A DNA stretch of 64,000 nt, from positions 1 to 64,000 of the forward strand of contig JABSRP010000011.1 in NCBI GenBank assembly GCA_013215145.1, written 5' to 3'. This document shows positions 26,065 to 34,244 of the stretch, one piece after another. The position numbers and the translations under genes were made by a program. Under the pieces are notes generated by a model that worked only from the letters and a program-made list of their open reading frames with translations, did no database searches and was not told the DNA's origin. The first letter of the stretch is position 1. The number at the start of each line of letters is the position of its first letter. Source of the DNA: Pseudobacteriovorax sp. (GTDB lineage: Bacteria > Bdellovibrionota_B > Oligoflexia > Oligoflexales > Oligoflexaceae).

Positions 26065-27225
26065 ATGTCGAAAAAGCCAAAACGAGTCCTCCAGGAGGAT
26101 ATTCCCGAGATAGCTCTGAGTCTATGCGAGGGGTTGCTCAAAGACTTGGAGCGAGCGAAAAGACCCTTAATTCAGGCAACAAAGTGTAGTTTGGATAACT
26201 CAAATTACGATCCTCGATTAGGTTACCTAACTCCTGGTAACAAAAAAGTCAAAACAGAACTCAACGTGGCGTCCGTGAAAAAAATGTCGCGAACCATTTT
26301 TATGTTAGAAATTCTCTTGCGAAATATTCAGGCCGGTAATGTGAATACCAAGCGCGAGCTCTACTATATGAGTAAGGGGGAGGTTAAGCATAATAGTCTA
26401 TTGAAGCCATTAGATTTTGCTGAGCAGCAAGAATCAGATTCCATAGTTGATTTTATTTGTGAAATCATCGAATGCTACCGTGAAGAGCTAAACTGCTATG
26501 CGAATGATAGGGGAGGGCAAACCTATTCAAAGCAGCTCGTTGTGGAAGAGCAGCTTCCAGACGGAACTACCGCTACCATTGATTTGTCGACACTTGGTAC
26601 GTCGCCCTTCCAACCAAAGAATCGGCCTCAAAATCTAAAGTTATCGTCTCGAAAAAAAATAGACTTTTGCCTCATCGTGGAATCAGAGGGTACCGCCAAC
26701 ACTCTCGTGGCTAATGGTTTTACTAAAAGGCATAATTCCATCGTTGTGGGGGCTCAGGGAGTTCCGTCGAATGCTGTCCGAGGTTGGCTCAAGCGTATTC
26801 AAGATCAGCTTAAAATTCCCTTGTTCTTTTTTGGCGATCTCGACGCCTACACCATGCAGAATATCTATCGTACCCTAAAAGCAGGTTCAGCCGCCTCACT
26901 CATCAGGAACTCTGACTTTTCTGCTCCAGAGGTGAAGTTTCTGGGCGTTTTGCCGGAGGATATCAAAAAATATGATCTTCATGATTATCCTGTGAAAGAA
27001 AATGATGCCGGAGAGTTCCGTTCCCTTAAAAAAGCCAAAGATGCCCTAGAAAATGATCCATTTTTTCAAAGTAGGAAAAACAAGGGATTGGCTGACATTT
27101 TGAGGTGGTTACTGGAAAATAAGCGAAGGTGTGAGCAGCAGGCTTACTTCACGGTTGATCCCCGGGATCCAACCATGCCTGAAAAAATTATTGTTGAAAA
27201 AATTGAGCGCGGAGATTTCATTTGA
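26065..27225 (+). CDS. top6A: DNA topoisomerase VI subunit A (Spo11-like)
   Basis: 386 aa; ATG 26065 with AGGAG upstream. DNA-cleaving subunit of topoisomerase VI. The 5Y-CAP (winged-helix) domain has a Tyr pair at residues 100-101 in TKRELYYMSKGEV, the place of the catalytic tyrosine of Spo11/Top6A. The TOPRIM domain has the metal-binding Glu at 206 (LIVESEGTANTL) and the DxD at 258-260 (FFGDLDAYTM). The C-terminal region (LPEDIKKYDL ... RWLLENKRRCEQQAYF) matches the Top6A dimer region. All residues needed for activity appear present. Together with top6B this makes a complete enzyme; the 97-nt gap with a good ribosome site suggests one transcript. Confidence 0.94.
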   Translation: MSKKPKRVLQEDIPEIALSLCEGLLKDLERAKRPLIQATKCSLDNSNYDPRLGYLTPGNKKVKTELNVASVKKMSRTIFMLEILLRNIQAGNVNTKRELYYMSKGEVKHNSLLKPLDFAEQQESDSIVDFICEIIECYREELNCYANDRGGQTYSKQLVVEEQLPDGTTATIDLSTLGTSPFQPKNRPQNLKLSSRKKIDFCLIVESEGTANTLVANGFTKRHNSIVVGAQGVPSNAVRGWLKRIQDQLKIPLFFFGDLDAYTMQNIYRTLKAGSAASLIRNSDFSAPEVKFLGVLPEDIKKYDLHDYPVKENDAGEFRSLKKAKDALENDPFFQSRKNKGLADILRWLLENKRRCEQQAYFTVDPRDPTMPEKIIVEKIERGDFI

Positions 27226-27401
27226 ATCGCTACCGAAGGTTTGAGCTTGCTTTGAAGTGTAGGAATTTGCATAAAAAGTGGTTCTTGGTCACTTGATGCC
27301 TTTTCATATTGGATTTTCTCCGGTAATATTAATAGAGGCGGATAGTCTACTTTTGAGTGGCTTCTTAATTGCGGAAACTGATCTAATTACGGATGATAGA
27401 T

Positions 27402-27656
27402 ATGTCGAACGAAGATGGTTCCATGAAAGAGTTGGTTGAATATGTTGCCAAAGCGTTGGTTGACGAAGTCGACCGCATCGAAATCAGCGAGATAACGGGC
27501 AATCAAACAAACATTATTGAACTCAAGGTCGCCAAGGAAGATATTGGCAAAGTCATTGGTAGGCAGGGGCGCACAGCCGATGCCATTCGCACGATCTTAA
27601 ATTGTGCAGCAGCCAAACTGAACCGTCGTTATATCCTGCAAATCATCGACGAATAG
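27402..27656 (+). CDS. khpA: KhpA family KH-domain RNA-binding protein
   Basis: 84 aa from ATG 27402 (an ATG at 27393 is also in frame; neither has a strong ribosome site). One type II KH domain: KELVEYVAKALVDEVDRIEI, a beta strand ending ELKVAKEDIG, then the GxxG loop KVIGRQGRTADAIRTIL. KhpA/YlqC proteins bind RNA and, with KhpB, affect cell division and translation in Firmicutes. Usually found near rpsP-rimM-trmD; here it instead precedes nagZ by 10 nt, probably in one transcript. Confidence 0.93.
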   Translation: MSNEDGSMKELVEYVAKALVDEVDRIEISEITGNQTNIIELKVAKEDIGKVIGRQGRTADAIRTILNCAAAKLNRRYILQIIDE

Positions 27657-27665
27657 GCCTTAACC

Positions 27666-28679
27666 TTGGGATTGGATGCGGCGAGCGCCGTACTGGTCGC
27701 GGCTTATGAGGGGCCAAGGCCCACCCAGGCCGAAATGTCCTTTTTCGAATCTGAGCAGCCTGCAGGCGTTACCCTTTTTCGCCGCAATGTACCGCAAAAT
27801 TTTTCGGAGCTAAGGGAGACCATGTCTCTCTTGCAAAGTCTTATGGGGTCTTCTCTACCAGCTATCATCGCAATCGATCAAGAGGGGGGAAGGGTGAGTC
27901 GGATGCGAAGTCCTTTCCCTGATCTGGGTCCACCGTTTCATATCAAACCCCAAGACCCTTCTGTCGCGCCTTCTGATCTTTTAGAAAACTATGGATATAT
28001 CTTGGGTAGTAGCCTTAGGTCTCTTGGCATCAACACCAACTTTGGTCCTGTCTGTGATATTTTGTCAAATCCCGACAATATTGCAATTGGGGACCGTTGT
28101 TTTGGTGAGGTTGCTGAGGACGTGATCGCTCGAGCTGGGGCATTTCAGAAGGGAATGCAAGCTTCTGGAGTTAAAGGCTGTCTCAAGCACTTTCCTGGGC
28201 AGGGGGACGCAAGTCTCGATACTCATTTACATGGTACGGTAATAACAGCTAGCTATTCTGCCTTGAAAAGTCGTGAGATCTTGCCATTTGAGGCGCTGTT
28301 GCCTCATACCAGTATGATTATGATGTCTCATGTCATCTATCAGTCGGTCTGCTCCAAACCTGCAAGTTTGAGTGAGCGGTGGGTGACTGATATTTTGCGT
28401 GGTGAACTTAGCTACCAAGGACTCGTGGTCACTGATGATCTCAATATGAAAGCATTACCACAAGACGACCAGTCCTGGTCGGAATTGATTTGTGAAGCGG
28501 TCGCTATTGGATCAGACTTGCTTTTGGTGTGCCGAGATCTAGACAAGTGCCGGCTTGCGCTTCAGGCGTTGCGTGCGAAAGCTAAGCAGTCGCAGTCCTT
28601 TTCTAACAAACTTGAACTGGCTGCAAAGCGCGTTTCTAAATTAAGAAAAACTCTAATGGTCGGAACCAGGCTCGTCTGA
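27666..28679 (+). CDS. nagZ: Beta-N-acetylhexosaminidase NagZ (GH3)
   Basis: 337 aa, cytoplasmic (no signal peptide). Glycoside hydrolase family 3 NagZ type, releasing N-acetylglucosamine from muropeptides in peptidoglycan recycling. Visible motifs: AIDQEGGRVSRM near residue 70, the KHFPGQGDASLDTH loop with the catalytic His/Asp pair, the MMSHVIY segment and the nucleophile Asp in VVTDDLNMKAL. TTG start 10 nt after khpA; a second TTG two codons later is possible. Its 3' end overlaps the convergent CorC-like gene by 27 bp. Confidence 0.93.
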   Translation: MGLDAASAVLVAAYEGPRPTQAEMSFFESEQPAGVTLFRRNVPQNFSELRETMSLLQSLMGSSLPAIIAIDQEGGRVSRMRSPFPDLGPPFHIKPQDPSVAPSDLLENYGYILGSSLRSLGINTNFGPVCDILSNPDNIAIGDRCFGEVAEDVIARAGAFQKGMQASGVKGCLKHFPGQGDASLDTHLHGTVITASYSALKSREILPFEALLPHTSMIMMSHVIYQSVCSKPASLSERWVTDILRGELSYQGLVVTDDLNMKALPQDDQSWSELICEAVAIGSDLLLVCRDLDKCRLALQALRAKAKQSQSFSNKLELAAKRVSKLRKTLMVGTRLV

Positions 28680-29984
28680 TGAGTCAACTGGGACGACGGG
28701 ATCTCCTCGCGAGACGCGAAGCCTTTCGATGCGATGCCTATCGACATCGGTCACTTCTATCGTTAGTGGTCCATGGGTCATAGTCTGGCCTGTCTCGGGT
28801 AAGGATCCGAGGACCTGAGTCATCCAACCAGCGATGGTATCCACATCTCCCTCCACTTCTTCTTGGAAATTTTGATCCAAATTAAAGTGCTCAACGAAAT
28901 CGCCAATATTCACGGAGCCGGAGACATCGTAGGTGTTATCGTCAATCTGCAAGATTTCAGCTTCTTCAACATCAAATTCGTCCTGGATATCGCCGACAAT
29001 TTCTTCGAGAATGTCTTCCATGGTCACAATCCCAGCAGTTCCGCCGTATTCGTCGATAATAATGGCCATATGATTCTTTGTTCGCTTGAGATCTTTGAAT
29101 ACTTCCATGAGTTGCTTGCTCTCGGGAACAAACAAGGGCTCGCGCATAAGTTCAGATAGCGTAGCTGGTTTGCTTTTGTCTTTTTCGTTGTCGGCTAATA
29201 ACCGGAGCAAGTCTTTGGCAAAGACGACTCCCATAATATTGTCTATCCGTTCTTCGTAAACAGGGAGACGGGAGTGTCCTGTTTGGATTGTTAGTTTGAC
29301 GGTATTTTCAATAGACTCTTCTTTCTCTACGGCAATAATATCAGTTCTTGGTGTCATAATCTCTCTGACTTTGGTTTCGTCAAAGTCAAATACGCCACTA
29401 ATCATGTTTTTCTTAGTGTCTTCGAGGACTCCCGCTTTTTCTCCAACTTCGATCAAAAACTCGAGTTCTTCTTCAGTGATGGCAGGTTGCAACGACTGCT
29501 CGCTACCTAATATTTTGATGACCCGATTTGCTAGCTCTGAAAATGCCCAAACGATCGGAAAGAATATTTTGTAGATAACGCTAATAACTAGCATTGCGTA
29601 TATAGCGAGGATTTCGGAGTTAGCTCGCGCGAAGGATTTTGGTACGATTTCACCAAAAATCAATACTAGTAGGGTAATGACCCCGGTAGCAATCCCAATA
29701 GCCGATGATTCAAAGTAGCCTATGGCTAGATCTGCAGCGATCGCTGAGGCCATGATATTGAAGAGATTGTTAAAGATCAAAATGGTGGTCAGTACTCGCG
29801 ATGGATGCTGCAGCCAAAGTCGCAGTTGGCTGACACTTTTGCCGCGTTGATCAATGAGATGCCTCGCTTTCAATGCACCTAACGAAGTGATCGCGGTTTC
29901 GGCAGCTGAGAAAAAGGCGGAAAGGCTAAGGCAAATGCCAATGATAACAAAACTAGTCCAGTCTTCAGGGTTAATCGCATTCAT
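28653..29984 (-). CDS. CNNM/CorC-family membrane protein (HlyC/CorC type)
   Basis: 443 aa. N-terminal CNNM/DUF21 domain with three to four membrane segments (SFVIIGICLSLSAFFSAAETA, the FNNLFNIMASAIAADLAIGY region, GVITLLVLIFGEIVPKSFA), then a CBS pair (REIMTPRTDIIAV ... SRLPVYEE, and LFVPESKQLMEVF ... MAIIIDEYGGTAGIVTMEDILEEIVG), then the CorC_HlyC transporter-associated domain. The family mediates Mg2+/divalent cation efflux or its regulation. Follows ybeY by 3 nt in the same operon, a common pairing. The tail overlaps nagZ by 27 bp. Confidence 0.93.
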   Translation of the reverse strand: MNAINPEDWTSFVIIGICLSLSAFFSAAETAITSLGALKARHLIDQRGKSVSQLRLWLQHPSRVLTTILIFNNLFNIMASAIAADLAIGYFESSAIGIATGVITLLVLIFGEIVPKSFARANSEILAIYAMLVISVIYKIFFPIVWAFSELANRVIKILGSEQSLQPAITEEELEFLIEVGEKAGVLEDTKKNMISGVFDFDETKVREIMTPRTDIIAVEKEESIENTVKLTIQTGHSRLPVYEERIDNIMGVVFAKDLLRLLADNEKDKSKPATLSELMREPLFVPESKQLMEVFKDLKRTKNHMAIIIDEYGGTAGIVTMEDILEEIVGDIQDEFDVEEAEILQIDDNTYDVSGSVNIGDFVEHFNLDQNFQEEVEGDVDTIAGWMTQVLGSLPETGQTMTHGPLTIEVTDVDRHRIERLRVSRGDPVVPVDSSDEPGSDH

Positions 29985-29987
29985 AGC

Positions 29988-30533
29988 TTATGACCTTAAC
30001 CTCGCACAGTCCGACCAAATCAGAGGAGGGTCGTCCTCTTCCAATAGTGACAGAATAGTCTTTTGTTGTTCGATCATGATAATTTCCTCTGTTGGATTGT
30101 TATGATCATGCCCACAAAGATGTAGGATTCCGTGTATGATAAGGAAGCAAATCTCCCGATCGATGCTTTGTCCGATACCATTTGCATTGTCGAGAGCAAC
30201 TAAAGGTGCAATCACGATGTCACCAAGATGCCTGGGAGGTTCCGGAGACCTAGTGTGTTTTGATGCTGAATGATAGGGGGTATTTATGGTAACGGGTTCG
30301 GGCCAGTGTTCTTGTGGGAAAGATAAGACATCGGTCGGCTGATTCTTGTTACGAAACTCTGAGTTGAGCGATTGGATGTCTTCGTTGTTGACAAAGGATA
30401 TACTTACGTCGAAAACGTCAAGCCCTAAATGACTTTTAATCCTTCCTAACAAGTTGTCGACCTTAGCCTGGTCGATGGCGATCCTTGAGTTCCAAGATAT
30501 GTGGGGGTCGTCGCTACTACTATCAGATGCCAA
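29988..30533 (-). CDS. ybeY: Endoribonuclease YbeY (rRNA maturation factor)
   Basis: 181 aa. Zinc-dependent ribonuclease involved in 16S rRNA 3'-end maturation and ribosome quality control. The metal site HGILHLCGHDHNN matches the family H3xH5xH pattern, and NxxFRNKNQPTDVLSFP is the other conserved block. The segment EPVTINTPYHSASKHTRSPE looks like an insert relative to shorter family members. Lies 3 nt upstream of the CorC-type gene and 15 nt downstream of a small unknown gene. Confidence 0.95.
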   Translation of the reverse strand: MASDSSSDDPHISWNSRIAIDQAKVDNLLGRIKSHLGLDVFDVSISFVNNEDIQSLNSEFRNKNQPTDVLSFPQEHWPEPVTINTPYHSASKHTRSPEPPRHLGDIVIAPLVALDNANGIGQSIDREICFLIIHGILHLCGHDHNNPTEEIIMIEQQKTILSLLEEDDPPLIWSDCARLRS

Positions 30534-30548
30534 CTGTTGATCTTTCTC

Positions 30549-30821
30549 CTATTTTCGTTTTAACTGCAGCACAGAAGCCGAGCCTGATTCGGTGTCCTGA
30601 CGATCTTTAATGCGAAGCGATTGCCGACCTCCAAGACTTTCCAGGGACGATACCCTTATTGAATCAGTACCGTCATTAAAATTATCTAATTTTTTGTCAA
30701 AATTCAGTAGGGTTTTTGCTAGGCAAGATAGGTCATCTAGTTCGTCGCGTTCCGCAAGTCGCCTGACTTTCGCTAATGAATCAGTGTTTTCAATAGGTTT
30801 TCGATTGTTTTCGTTTGCCAT
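30549..30821 (-). CDS. Small hydrophilic protein of unknown function
   Basis: 90 aa from ATG 30821 (a GTG directly before it is possible). Charged, no signal peptide or membrane segment; two short helical stretches (SLAKVRRLAERDELDDLSCLAKTL, shown here as SLAKVRRLAERDELDD) followed by a Ser/Arg-rich C-terminus (RVSSLESLGGRQSLRIKDRQ). Not recognised. Its stop lies 15 nt before the ybeY start on the same strand, so it appears to be the first gene of the ybeY-corC operon, which is the main argument for it being real. Confidence 0.55.
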   Translation of the reverse strand: MANENNRKPIENTDSLAKVRRLAERDELDDLSCLAKTLLNFDKKLDNFNDGTDSIRVSSLESLGGRQSLRIKDRQDTESGSASVLQLKRK

Positions 30822-30907
30822 CACATATCTCTATTAATTTCTTTTAATGTATCGGTAGGTGGTTGTGCGCCATGACGGCAAGAAATTGCCCAGCTGTTGC
30901 GGCTTTG

Positions 30908-31621
30908 CTACTCACATTCTGGCTTCATCCAAACCTTTTCATAGGTGGGCAATCCCTGGCTTAGAAATTTGTTTTCGAAGGTAGATGTATACGTATCTTG
31001 CCAGAGTGAGTCTGAGGACGTTTCAGCAGTCTGAAACATGCGATCTGCTGAGACGCAGACGTCATCAAAGTAAGGTTTGTGATCGGTTTTGAACCACAAA
31101 AAACCCTTTGGTTTTAGGAGGCTGTGAATTTTCTCTAAAAACTCCTGATTAATCAGGCGGTTCTTTTGTTGTCGTTTCTTCTTGATCCATGGGTCTGGGA
31201 AAAAAATGACGATGCCATCGAGCTCGCCTTGGGCAAAAATCTGATCCATGGCTTTCGCGTTGCAGAGTATGGATACTATATTGGGCAAACTTGAAGCGAT
31301 CGCCTTATCAGCAAGGGTAACAACACGCTTAAAGGTAATATCCATGCCGACAAAACCCACATCACTATGACGACTAGCCATAGAACTGAGGACGTCTCCT
31401 TTATGAGATCCAATTTCCACCACTACAGGACTCCCTGCTGGGAGGCTTTGCTTTTCAAAGTGAGTTTGCCAGGTACCTTTCCGGTCCCTAAGGGAAGGGC
31501 CAAAAAATGCCGGAAGACTTCCGTCCAAAATCCCTTGCTTCAAACGTCCCACAAAAGGATTGACGTCTTCCTGCATCCTCGGTGTCGGGTCGTAAAATGG
31601 GTCTTCGATACGAATCGGCAT
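30908..31621 (-). CDS. trmB: tRNA (guanine-N7-)-methyltransferase TrmB
   Basis: 237 aa. Forms m7G46 in tRNA. SAM-binding motif VEIGSHKGDVLSSMA, then DITFKRV, and the family signature FPDPWIKKKRQQKNRLI (usual FPDPWpKkRHhKRRl), followed by LKPKGFLWFKTDH. Length is typical. Transcribed on the minus strand just downstream of rnpB; the 37-nt gap means the RNase P RNA 3' end abuts this gene. Confidence 0.94.
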   Translation of the reverse strand: MPIRIEDPFYDPTPRMQEDVNPFVGRLKQGILDGSLPAFFGPSLRDRKGTWQTHFEKQSLPAGSPVVVEIGSHKGDVLSSMASRHSDVGFVGMDITFKRVVTLADKAIASSLPNIVSILCNAKAMDQIFAQGELDGIVIFFPDPWIKKKRQQKNRLINQEFLEKIHSLLKPKGFLWFKTDHKPYFDDVCVSADRMFQTAETSSDSLWQDTYTSTFENKFLSQGLPTYEKVWMKPECE

Positions 31622-31658
31622 AATTTTATGGCTCCGGATATGGGTTTAGGTCAGGGAA

Positions 31659-32050
31659 GTTGAAGCCTTAGCATTGTCTATAAGCCGGATTCTGTCTCGC
31701 AGCCAATGGCTACGGAGGCTACCATTAATCTGGGACAGTTGTTACCAACTGCCTCGATGCGGCCTACCCAAGGGATGCCGGGTCAGCATTGCGCAAAAAA
31801 GCGCTACCCTTTGCTTGGCCTTGCTTCGGATGGGGTTTACCTAGCCAGTATGTTTCCATAACTGCTGGTGAGCTCTTACCTCACCGTTTCACCCTTACCT
31901 CACATTGCTGCGAGGCGGTTTGCTTTCTGTTGCACTTGCCGTCGAGTTTCCCCGCCTGGCCGTTAGCCAGCATCCTACCCTGTGAAGTCCGGACTTTCCT
32001 CGTCACCTAAAAAGTGGCGCGATAGCCCAACGTTACCTAGCTTCAACTTC
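31659..32050 (-). ncRNA. rnpB: RNase P RNA (bacterial type A-like)
   Basis: Minus-strand RNA of about 390 nt. The conserved 5' block GAGGAAAGTCCGGACTTCAC is the complement of ~31982-32003, and the conserved 3' block GACAGAATCCGGCTTATAG the complement of ~31679-31697. The ends pair: GTTGAAGC at the 5' end (complement of 32040-32047) with GCTTCAAC at the 3' end (complement of 31659-31666), forming P1. These features identify the catalytic RNA that matures tRNA 5' ends. The short open frames read across this stretch are not genes. Exact ends are estimated from P1. Confidence 0.93.
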
Positions 32051-32109
32051 GCCTGGACTGGTCGTTTTAAATGGTTTGCCGTGGGATGTCAACAGGACCT
32101 TATGTTATT

Positions 32110-32433
32110 TCAAGCTCGGGGTGTTAGTGCCAAAATAGCATCGTAGTCATCGCTTTGGAATTGGTCGTCAAGGAGTGCTTTATTGCGAACTTTTGCGCCA
32201 CAGGACTGGCAGAGAAACAGGATGACGAGCCCTTTTTTAGCACTTTGCTCGTAGCCTACAGGGACTAGAAGGCCTTTGCAGGGGTTGGCTCGATCTCCCG
32301 GAAATTCGTCGACATGGAGAGAATGTAGGCAAAATGGACAGTGGTTACGGCATGTTGAACTCGATGGGGGTACCTTTTTTCCGCAGTTTATGCAGTCAAA
32401 AGACTCGTTAATCTTGGTGAATTTGCGACTCAT
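32110..32433 (-). CDS. RNHCP domain protein
   Basis: 107 aa, a small zinc-binding protein of the RNHCP family, named for the motif seen here as RNHCPFCLHSLHVD. Further cysteine pairs (CINCGK near the N-terminus and CQSCGAKVRNK near residue 75) give two zinc-ribbon-like knuckles. The family function is unknown. ATG 32433. Monocistronic on the minus strand between rnpB and a divergent lipoprotein gene. Confidence 0.92.
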   Translation of the reverse strand: MSRKFTKINESFDCINCGKKVPPSSSTCRNHCPFCLHSLHVDEFPGDRANPCKGLLVPVGYEQSAKKGLVILFLCQSCGAKVRNKALLDDQFQSDDYDAILALTPRA

Positions 32434-32536
32434 TTGATTCCTTTGCGATCTGAATCCTTACTGGGTTTGTGTATCATGTCAATCGATCCTAAACAAATTC
32501 TTAGGCGTACCGATGATTAGAGTGGAGGTAGATGCT

Positions 32537-33892
32537 TTGAAACTCTTACTAATCATGGCCGTTTGCGCGGGGCTGGGGCTACTTTCCGCCTGCAGAGGTG
32601 GGACGTCCAGCGAGTCGGGTGAAGGGTCTGTAACGGGTACGACTCTTACAGGAGTCTTCAAGAGCTCGGCTGGCAGTCAGTCTGAAATGGCAAGCTGGGT
32701 CGTAGCCTTCGTCGAGCGCGATACCGGGATCGTGAAGGTCGGGGTTTTGGGGAGTTTGGGTAATTACTCTATTGAAGATATCAGAATCAGCCAGCCCCAG
32801 ACCATGGTTCTTCTGGACCCGCAATACCGTGTTAGTGCGGTTTTGGCCACTCCCGGTGAGACTGCGGGTACTGTGTTGCAGTATTTCACAACCACGAGTC
32901 TTAGTTTGCCAAGCGTCGTCCATCAAGGCCCTATTCTCAAATTCTCAGAGCTTTCCGGGATTTCTTGGACGACCAACGTTGCCACCGACACCGATGGAGA
33001 TTCGATCCCAGATGGGTTGGAAACTCAGACGGCTCTTGCGGACACTGACGGAGATACCATCTTAAATAGCAGCGATTCCGATCTAGATGGTGATGGCATT
33101 GCCAACTGGTTTGACAGCGATGATGATGGGGACGGTACCTTTGATCCCTTCGATACGGATGCCAACGACGACGGATTACTGGACATAACCCAGGCCGTGG
33201 GTGATCTCTACTTTACCGGTTCGGTAGAATTCATATCCGTTCAAGCCATTCAGGACGTTCAATCCGACGGTAGTCTGAGTTCTGAGGTGTTGTTTACCCT
33301 GAAGGTGGCCGAAGGCTATTTGCCAGCGTCTACAGAGGTTCGGGGACCGTCAGTTTTGCTCGATGGAGCCACAGTTACCTCGACGGACTTAGCGACAGGA
33401 AACGAGACAGCGGTAGCTTGGGATGGGTTGCTAGTAGATGATGGTTTGAGTGAAGACGGAGCAGCAAGCGATCTTGTATATGCCAGAAAAGTTAGTTTGA
33501 CGTTAGGCACCAACCCGAAAGCGAGTCAGGTTGTGTTCTTTGATGTTACGGGAGACGATGGATCTACTGTGTCCTACGCCTACACCTTTCCTGCGCTCAT
33601 TACAGGGGTTGTCGCTGGTAGCTATGACGCGGCAACGAGGGTCATTACGAAAACAGGTACGCCTTTTGGAACAGAGGAGAATTATATATGGTCGGTGAGT
33701 ATTTTCGATGCGACCGGAATTAAGGTCTACAGTTCGGAATCTCTTGCAGGACCTGTCGATACCTTTACCGTTCCAGAAACCATCCTAGATGACAGTCAGA
33801 CTTACACAGCCAAGGTTGTGGCAAATACTTTCGATCGTATCAATAGTTTCCCCACCTGGACTGTGCGCAGCGCATCCTTCTCTATTCAATAG
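32537..33892 (+). CDS. Lipoprotein with thrombospondin type 3-like calcium repeats
   Basis: TTG 32537 chosen because GGAGG lies 8 nt upstream and the product then starts with a compact lipoprotein signal (MKLLLIMAVCAGLGLLSAC); an ATG at 32513 gives eight more residues. After an N-terminal beta-rich domain (~120 aa), residues ~150-215 hold Asp-rich repeats of the thrombospondin type 3 kind (DTDGDSIPDG, DTDGDTILN, DLDGDGIANW, DDDGDGTFDPFD), which bind Ca2+. The C-terminal ~230 residues look like Ig/fibronectin-type beta domains. Likely an outer-membrane or surface-anchored protein. Function unknown; a 50-aa membrane protein gene follows. Confidence 0.8.
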   Translation: MKLLLIMAVCAGLGLLSACRGGTSSESGEGSVTGTTLTGVFKSSAGSQSEMASWVVAFVERDTGIVKVGVLGSLGNYSIEDIRISQPQTMVLLDPQYRVSAVLATPGETAGTVLQYFTTTSLSLPSVVHQGPILKFSELSGISWTTNVATDTDGDSIPDGLETQTALADTDGDTILNSSDSDLDGDGIANWFDSDDDGDGTFDPFDTDANDDGLLDITQAVGDLYFTGSVEFISVQAIQDVQSDGSLSSEVLFTLKVAEGYLPASTEVRGPSVLLDGATVTSTDLATGNETAVAWDGLLVDDGLSEDGAASDLVYARKVSLTLGTNPKASQVVFFDVTGDDGSTVSYAYTFPALITGVVAGSYDAATRVITKTGTPFGTEENYIWSVSIFDATGIKVYSSESLAGPVDTFTVPETILDDSQTYTAKVVANTFDRINSFPTWTVRSASFSIQ

Positions 33893-33988
33893 ATGCCACA
33901 ATAGCTTGATCTCCTTACTGTTGATTAATTAAGGGGTTCGTGTATACACTGTAGGTGTTTCTGAGAAAAATGAAAGGAAGCCTTACGA

Positions 33989-34141
33989 ATGATGTTTTCC
34001 AGCGATGACTTTAAGATTGACTCTGTATCGGAGTTTTTGATTTTTTTACCCATAGTATTCTTTATTGGCTTTATCGCGCCGTTTCTCATTGGAGCTTACA
34101 AGCTCGGCTTCGTCATGGATAAGTTAGGCTGGTTGGATTAA
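33989..34141 (+). CDS. Small single-pass membrane protein (50 aa)
   Basis: ATG 33989 (or the next ATG, 33992) to TAA 34139-34141, with AAAGGAAG upstream at about 33972-33979. Short polar N-terminus, one hydrophobic segment (EFLIFLPIVFFIGFIAPFLI) and a C-terminal tail ending KLGFVMDKLGWLD. No family recognised. Codon pattern and the ribosome site make it a plausible gene. It sits between a lipoprotein gene and the end of the convergent ccm operon; a link to cytochrome maturation or oxidase assembly is possible but not shown. Confidence 0.55.
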   Translation: MMFSSDDFKIDSVSEFLIFLPIVFFIGFIAPFLIGAYKLGFVMDKLGWLD

Positions 34142-34213
34142 TTGACCCTGCCATCAAGTGATCGATCAACCGTTGGAATCTCCAAACATCTGTCAGAATA
34201 CTGGAGTATTATG

Positions 34214-34237
34214 GCAAAGGCGATAGAGCGCCTTTGC
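34214..34237 (-). terminator. Hairpin at the end of the ccm operon
   Basis: GCAAAGGCG (34214-34222), 6-nt loop, CGCCTTTGC (34229-34237). It lies 7 nt past the stop of the ccmG-like gene. No good T-run on the minus strand, so termination may be partial or Rho-assisted. Confidence 0.6.
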
Positions 34238-34244
34238 AAATGAG

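Noticed and set aside
31789-32010. 73-aa plus-strand frame
   Set aside because: Lies inside RNase P RNA, which is a non-coding gene on the other strand.
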